This document shows, piece by piece, positions 62,578 through 64,000 of a stretch of 64,000 nt of DNA. A program made the translations under genes and the position numbers. Below the pieces are notes generated by a model. The model did no database searches. It saw nothing but the letters and a program-made list of their open reading frames with translations, and had not been told where the DNA came from. The DNA is from Pseudodesulfovibrio sediminis (GTDB taxonomy: Bacteria > Desulfobacterota > Desulfovibrionia > Desulfovibrionales > Desulfovibrionaceae): the NCBI RefSeq assembly GCF_020886695.1, contig NZ_AP024485.1, positions 319,001 to 383,000 on the forward strand, given 5' to 3'. Each line of letters opens with the position of its first letter. Position 1 is the first letter of the stretch.

Positions 62578-63693
62578 CTAGCCTTGCTCATTATTGAGGT
62601 TGTGCCTAATCAGCATTGAGTTAAGTTGTTTCCGCGATAGTGAAGATGCTTCTACTTCATCAGTAAATATTATCGTGTTTGTCAGAAGGGCGTCCTCAAA
62701 AGAAGCACCTTTAAGTTTTGCTCCTGACATGTCCACATCGAGAACATATGCCGAATTAAAGTTGGCTCCACGTAGGTCTGCGTCTTGAAAATTGGCACTA
62801 GTAAATACTGCCTCTTCGAATGAAGCTTTCTCCATGCTGGCTCCTACAAAGGTTGATTTGGCCAAATTTGTTTCTAGGAATCTTGTATTAAAGCAAACTG
62901 ACTCCTCAGCATACGCGTCTTCCATGTCTGCGAAGCATAAAGTGGCGTTGCTTAGGTCTGCTCCATCGAAACCAGTATTGTGCATGATGGCGGAGTGGAA
63001 ATAAGCTGAGCGAAAGTTACCGTTCGGGAATGAGGCATTGGTTAAAATCGCGTGGCTCAAATCAGCTCCTTCTAGATCAGCATCTTGAATAAAGGCATCA
63101 GAGAGATCTGCATTTGCTAAATCAGGAGCATATTGACTTGAAAGGTTTAACTCATCTCTGTGCAATGTGATCAGAACTAACGCTGTTCTGACATCCTCTC
63201 TCAGTGAGCCTTCTGGTGGTGTGTGTTCATCTGCTGTTGGTGTTCGAATAAACGCGCATAGGACATCCAAGATGTGAGTTTTGTCTGCCATTCGGTTGGA
63301 ATCAATGGCTGTCCTCCATAGAGTGTAAATAGCACCTATGCGTACTAGGCTTTTATTGCTTCCAAGATTTTCAGTCGCTTTGATTATTCTGTCTGTAATA
63401 TGACCTTGTTCCGCTACGAGTGCCTGTCGGGACATGCTCTTAGCGCGCCACCCAGCAAGCCCCAGGCCGAACAAGCCAACAACAAAAAGCCCCATGTTTC
63501 GTATTATGACGTAGTTGGCAATGCCCACATCCGAACCGTAGGCTAAGAACCCTTTAATAGATGACCACCAAATTGGAATGGCTCCAAGGAGCATGATGGC
63601 TGCAAGCGCGACAATGCCGATTGGAAGGATGGTTTGGTAATCTTCCTTGGGTGTGATCTCGAAGTCTTTCTTGAGCATATTCAACAGTCTCAT
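62578..63693 (-). CDS. membrane protein with C-terminal pentapeptide repeats
   Basis: 371 aa. ATG 63693 is set by GGAGG; 18 upstream codons are ignored. Two membrane helices (about 25-50, TILPIGIVALAAIMLLGAIP, and about 65-90, MGLFVVGLFGLGLAGW), then a helical cytoplasmic region (about 95-190, ITDRIIKATENLGSNKSLVR), then ~25 pentapeptide repeats of A(D/N)LXX type to about 345 (LANADLSDAFIQDADLEGAD, NFQDADLRGANFNSAY). The quadrilateral beta-helix suggests a binding or shielding role. Composition is more AT-rich than the core genes. Function unknown; probably one operon with the GDNS-motif gene. Confidence 0.82.
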   Translation of the reverse strand: MRLLNMLKKDFEITPKEDYQTILPIGIVALAAIMLLGAIPIWWSSIKGFLAYGSDVGIANYVIIRNMGLFVVGLFGLGLAGWRAKSMSRQALVAEQGHITDRIIKATENLGSNKSLVRIGAIYTLWRTAIDSNRMADKTHILDVLCAFIRTPTADEHTPPEGSLREDVRTALVLITLHRDELNLSSQYAPDLANADLSDAFIQDADLEGADLSHAILTNASFPNGNFRSAYFHSAIMHNTGFDGADLSNATLCFADMEDAYAEESVCFNTRFLETNLAKSTFVGASMEKASFEEAVFTSANFQDADLRGANFNSAYVLDVDMSGAKLKGASFEDALLTNTIIFTDEVEASSLSRKQLNSMLIRHNLNNEQG

Positions 63694-63745
63694 TGGGAAC
63701 CTCCAAAAAGACTGATTACACCCCATGGCAAAAAGACGCAAAGAC

Positions 63746-63778
63746 AAAGCCCACCCAGGAGGCTAGTTAGGGTGGGTA
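63746..63778 (-). terminator. possible terminator of the recombinase gene
   Basis: CCCACCC / GGGTGGG arms with a 13-base loop; on the minus strand a T-rich tract (CTTTGTCTTTG) follows. Lies between the recombinase stop and the pentapeptide gene. Confidence 0.5.
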
Positions 63779-63881
63779 TTAGCGGATGCCGTCTAAGGTG
63801 TTCTGTTTCTCGATTGGGGTTCCTGGCCCAAGATGTGTTTCAGAATGCGTTAGAGGTTAAATGTGGAAGCTGTTCTTGCGC

Positions 63882-64000
63882 TTAATGCTTCGCAATGACC
63901 CGATAAAGTGTCTGTCTGCTAACACCATATTCAATAGCTAGGGCTTTCTTCTCCTCGCCGTCCTCGATACGTCCCTTGATCTCTACCACCTGTTCCGGCG
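63882..64000 (-). CDS. C-terminal end of a resolvase/invertase-type recombinase (partial)
   Basis: Only the last 38 residues are inside the window: EIKGRIEDGEEKKALAIEYG followed by VSRQTLYRVIAKH and a stop. This is the C-terminal helix-turn-helix (HTH_7-like) of serine recombinases of the resolvase/invertase group. The catalytic domain lies beyond the window, so the class (resolvase, invertase or transposon-borne) cannot be settled. Its presence supports a mobile origin of the flanking region. Confidence 0.72.
   Translation of the reverse strand, partial: PEQVVEIKGRIEDGEEKKALAIEYGVSRQTLYRVIAKH

Noticed and set aside
1-64000. CRISPR arrays or riboswitches
   Set aside because: No regularly spaced direct repeats or recognisable aptamer consensus was seen in intergenic DNA by eye; a covariance-model search would be needed to exclude weak cases.

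Overview
The window looks like a chromosomal segment of a Desulfovibrionaceae-type sulfate reducer (Desulfovibrio/Pseudodesulfovibrio-like). The reasons are the two small sulfite-reductase-like siroheme/[4Fe-4S] proteins, abundant ferredoxin-type proteins, NifU/NifS plus a minimal two-gene SUF-like Fe-S system, a birA / pyruvate carboxylase / oversized PEP synthase run, CheZ-dependent chemotaxis with MotAB flagellar genes, and moderate GC with conventional Shine-Dalgarno sites. The assignment is inference from gene content; no 16S rRNA gene is present.

Layout. 1-3.8 kb: a plus-strand redox operon (NapH-like membrane ferredoxin, soluble ferredoxin, cupin, two paralogous sulfite-reductase-like proteins). 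3.9-6.8 kb: trkA-trkH potassium uptake. 7.0-9.0 kb (minus): nadC-nadA, divergent from mgtE (9.1-10.5 kb). 10.5-16.8 kb (minus): cheZ, a PilZ protein, a NIL/ferredoxin protein, a CpoB-like lipoprotein, a small membrane protein, then ileS-lspA. 17.0-17.7 kb: TPR protein. 17.7-21.6 kb (minus): nifU-nifS-cysK-cysE, joining cysteine synthesis to sulfur mobilisation. 22-28 kb: REC-PAS-GGDEF-EAL protein, small membrane proteins, hsp20-lon-like operon. 28-31 kb: quinone-reductase-like protein, then ilvBN behind a valine-rich leader peptide and attenuator. 31-33.4 kb: flagellin-like protein, tRNA-Thr and tRNA-Pro, cheW. 33.4-37.4 kb: Smr protein, minimal SUF pair, TetR regulator, YdjM-like membrane protein. 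37.4-44 kb (mostly minus): glycosyltransferase, fused SucC-SucD ligase, hypothetical protein, phosphoacceptor-less receiver, DHH phosphoesterase, CCA/poly(A) polymerase family protein. 44.1-52.7 kb: birA, pyruvate carboxylase, PEP synthase, a coherent anaplerotic/gluconeogenic block (biotin ligase, its biotinylated client, then PEP formation). 52.7-57.3 kb: motility genes (flaG, fapA-like, motA, two motB). 57.4 kb: nitroreductase.

From about 58.1 kb the window becomes accessory. It holds a decayed IS1595-family transposase, a frameshifted Imm40-like immunity gene, umuDC, a sequence resembling a tmRNA 3' end with its terminator at 61.60-61.69 kb (a candidate island attachment site), two uncharacterised genes (a soluble protein with a GDNS/TDNS repeat and a membrane pentapeptide-repeat protein), and the C-terminal helix-turn-helix of a recombinase running off the end of the window.

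The best leads are the candidate island junction with its uncharacterised two-gene cargo, the ilvBN leader peptide, the tandem sulfite-reductase-like redox operon, the motA-motB-motB arrangement and the pseudo-receiver.
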